From: an uncultured Roseburia sp. | GTDB taxonomy: Bacteria; Bacillota; Clostridia; Lachnospirales; Lachnospiraceae | Reading direction: 5' to 3' | DNA length: 64,000 bases | Assembly: GCA_947644305.1 (NCBI GenBank) | Contig: CANRYS010000006.1 | Coordinates: 1-64,000, forward strand | In this document: positions 62,564 to 64,000 of the stretch, piece after piece | Layout of the letters: each line of letters begins with the position of its first letter | Numbering within the stretch: the stretch's first letter is position 1 | Notes under the pieces: model-generated | The model's input: only the letters and a program-made list of their open reading frames with translations | What the model was told of the DNA's origin: nothing | Databases searched by the model: none | Translations under genes and position numbers: made by a program

Positions 62564-63703
62564 TTAATATCCTTCGGAACTCATTAAATCTATCTTTTTC
62601 TTCTTATATTCTGCAAAACGGTTATTCTCGATCGCTTCGCGAACCTCATTCATCATTGTATTATAAAAATACAGATTATGCAAGACCAATAATCGAAGTC
62701 CCAGCATTTCTTTTGCTTTCAGCAGATGCCGGATATAACTTCTGGAATAATGGCGGCACGTCGGACACTGGCATCCCTCTTCCACTGGGCGCTCGTCCAG
62801 TTCAAACCGCTTATTCATCAGGTTCATTTTTCCCAGATTGGTATAGGCGTGACCGTGCCGGCCATTTCTTGCAGGGTAGACGCAGTCAAAGAAGTCTACA
62901 CCTCTCTCCACACCCTCCAGTATATTTTCCGGCGTCCCCACTCCCATCAGATACACCGGCTTGTTCTGGGGAAGCGCCGGCACCACCTCATCCAATATGC
63001 GGTACATCTCCTCATGGCTTTCTCCCACTGCCAGACCTCCCACTGCATAGCCGTCCAGATCCATTTCTCCGATCTGCTGGGCATGACGGACACGGATGTC
63101 CTCGAAGGTGCCGCCCTGATTGATGCCAAAGAGCAACTGCTCTTTGTTCAACGTGTCCTCTCTGGCATTCAGCCGCTCCATCTCTTTTTTGCAGCGCTCC
63201 AGCCACCTGGAAGTCCTCGCCACAGAGGCCTCCATATAATCTCTGGTAGCAGGGTGGGGCGGGCACTCATCAAATGCCATGGCAATGGTGGAAGCAAGAT
63301 TGGACTGGATTTGCATGCTTTCCTCCGGTCCCATAAATATCTTTCTACCGTCAATATGAGAATTAAAATAAACTCCCTCTTCTTTGATCTTTCGCAGCCC
63401 CGCCAGGGAAAACACCTGAAAGCCGCCGGAGTCCGTCAAGATCGGACGGTCCCAGTTCATAAACCGATGAAGTCCTCCCATTTTCCTCACCACGTCATCT
63501 CCCGGTCTCACATGAAGATGATAGGTGTTGGACAGCTCCACCTGGGTGCCAATCTCTTTCAGATCCACCGTGGACACTGCCCCTTTGATGGCAGCCGCCG
63601 TCCCCACATTCATAAATACTGGCGTCAGGATATCACCATGAGGCGTTCGCATCACTCCGCTGCGTGCCTTCCCCTCCTGAGCCTTTACTGTAAATCGTTT
63701 CAT
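62564..63703 (-). CDS. tgt: tRNA-guanine transglycosylase
   Basis: 379-aa TIM-barrel enzyme exchanging guanine-34 for preQ1 in GUN-anticodon tRNAs on the way to queuosine. The substrate-binding DSGGFQVFSL and ALGGLAVGE-like AVGGLAVGE, the nucleophile Asp in DCVYPARNGRHG, and the zinc site CQCPTC...H are present. ATG 63703 follows GGAGG by 12 bases; the frame extends 28 codons further into the upstream gene. It overlaps that gene's stop by four bases (ATGA). Confidence 0.95.
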   Translation of the reverse strand: MKRFTVKAQEGKARSGVMRTPHGDILTPVFMNVGTAAAIKGAVSTVDLKEIGTQVELSNTYHLHVRPGDDVVRKMGGLHRFMNWDRPILTDSGGFQVFSLAGLRKIKEEGVYFNSHIDGRKIFMGPEESMQIQSNLASTIAMAFDECPPHPATRDYMEASVARTSRWLERCKKEMERLNAREDTLNKEQLLFGINQGGTFEDIRVRHAQQIGEMDLDGYAVGGLAVGESHEEMYRILDEVVPALPQNKPVYLMGVGTPENILEGVERGVDFFDCVYPARNGRHGHAYTNLGKMNLMNKRFELDERPVEEGCQCPTCRHYSRSYIRHLLKAKEMLGLRLLVLHNLYFYNTMMNEVREAIENNRFAEYKKKKIDLMSSEGY

Positions 63704-63948
63704 TTGTCTCTCTTTCCTCCCAAAAGTTTCGCAAAGCGTATATATAACCACAGCATAATGGGGATCAGGATCGATGCCCCCAGACATGCTTTGAACAATC
63801 CCCCGGATGTGGGTGACGTTGTCAGCGCCGCAATCAGTGTAACAATGTAGAGCAGCACCAGAAGTACCACACCTGCGATAGCGAAGATACGGACTCCTCT
63901 GGGATAGGAGCTAGTCGGTGTTTCCTGTTCTTTTTTCTTTTCATTCAT
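63700..63948 (-). CDS. Small two-helix membrane protein
   Basis: 82 aa with two transmembrane helices (about 20-43, VRIFAIAGVVLLVLLYIV; and 52-70, CLGASILIPIMLWLYI). The N-terminus is charged and faces the cytoplasm by the positive-inside rule; the tail is GGKRDK. Function unknown. The ATG overlaps the preceding partial gene stop region, and its stop overlaps the tgt start, so it belongs to the tgt-yajC operon. Confidence 0.75.
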   Translation of the reverse strand: MNEKKKEQETPTSSYPRGVRIFAIAGVVLLVLLYIVTLIAALTTSPTSGGLFKACLGASILIPIMLWLYIRFAKLLGGKRDK

Positions 63949-64000
63949 GTTCCAGTGCTTCCTTTCCGCCTTTTATATTCATTAAATGCTGTTTTAACTT
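63941..64000 (-). CDS. Partial coding sequence, C-terminal end only
   Basis: The last 60 bases on the minus strand read KLKQHLMNIKGGKEALEHE and then TGA without an interruption, and the stop overlaps the next gene start (ATGAATGA). This is the arrangement of coupled operon genes. Nineteen residues are too few for a family call; the gene continues beyond the window. Confidence 0.5.
   Translation of the reverse strand, partial: KLKQHLMNIKGGKEALEHE

Overview
The window reads as a chromosomal segment of an anaerobic, Gram-positive gut-type Clostridia, most likely Lachnospiraceae. Pointers are the S10-spc ribosomal cluster with zinc-type S14 and Cys4-zinc adenylate kinase, strong GGAGG ribosome binding sites with many GTG/TTG starts, moderate-to-low GC, GH43/GH95 polysaccharide enzymes with lysine-rich C-terminal modules, several c-di-GMP turnover proteins, and small conserved proteins of lachnospiraceal type. 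No genus is claimed.

Layout. 1-430: two minus-strand tRNA-Ser genes. 668-5969: two secreted multi-domain GH43 proteins (minus) with a divergent AraC-type regulator. 5988-12789 (minus): housekeeping run with tsaD, RNase Z, tsaB, tsaE, an RsmB/RsmF-like rRNA m5C methyltransferase and cytidine deaminase. 12845-19135: a large membrane-anchored protein with a degenerate C39-like end, an EAL phosphodiesterase with a broken GGDEF, a PrcB_C-like lipoprotein and an AEC transporter. 19166-21734: tRNA-Trp, metF, purA. 21824-28657: accessory island with an Rpn-type PD-(D/E)XK protein, a solitary tyrosine integrase, a 17-bp inverted repeat and a 1328-aa Ig-like surface protein. 28759-30300: siroheme nitrite/sulfite reductase. 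30458-43849 (minus): the S10-spc cluster from rpsJ to infA, ending at a terminator without the usual rpmJ-rpsM-rpsK-rpsD-rpoA-rplQ tail. 43893-50890: secreted transglutaminase-like protein, CBS-type Mn pyrophosphatase, and a probable operon of a FapA/DUF342 repeat protein and an HD-GYP protein with a pseudo-receiver. 51138-57888: galK, galE, a small secreted Fn3-like protein and a GH95-like glycosidase. 58017-61984: Cu/Zn-SOD-like protein, an unknown protein, and a solute-binding lipoprotein paired with a membrane HD-GYP gene split by an in-frame TGA. 62266-64000: yajC, tgt and a small membrane protein.

Themes. Four signalling loci point to c-di-GMP turnover: EAL at 16042, HD-GYP at 47698 and 59382, and the FapA-like partner. 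Surface proteins share Ser/Thr/Pro linkers and very basic beta-rich C-termini instead of LPXTG anchors. GH95 and galK/galE could together release and use galactose from fucosylated glycans. The most promising less-described items are the binding-protein/HD-GYP pair without ABC permeases, the FapA repeat protein with its pseudo-receiver partner, the structured 332-nt RNA between rpsJ and rplC, the hairpins in ribosomal spacers, and a dispersed CTAGCTCRAYRG intergenic motif. All calls come from reading the sequence; no database search was run.
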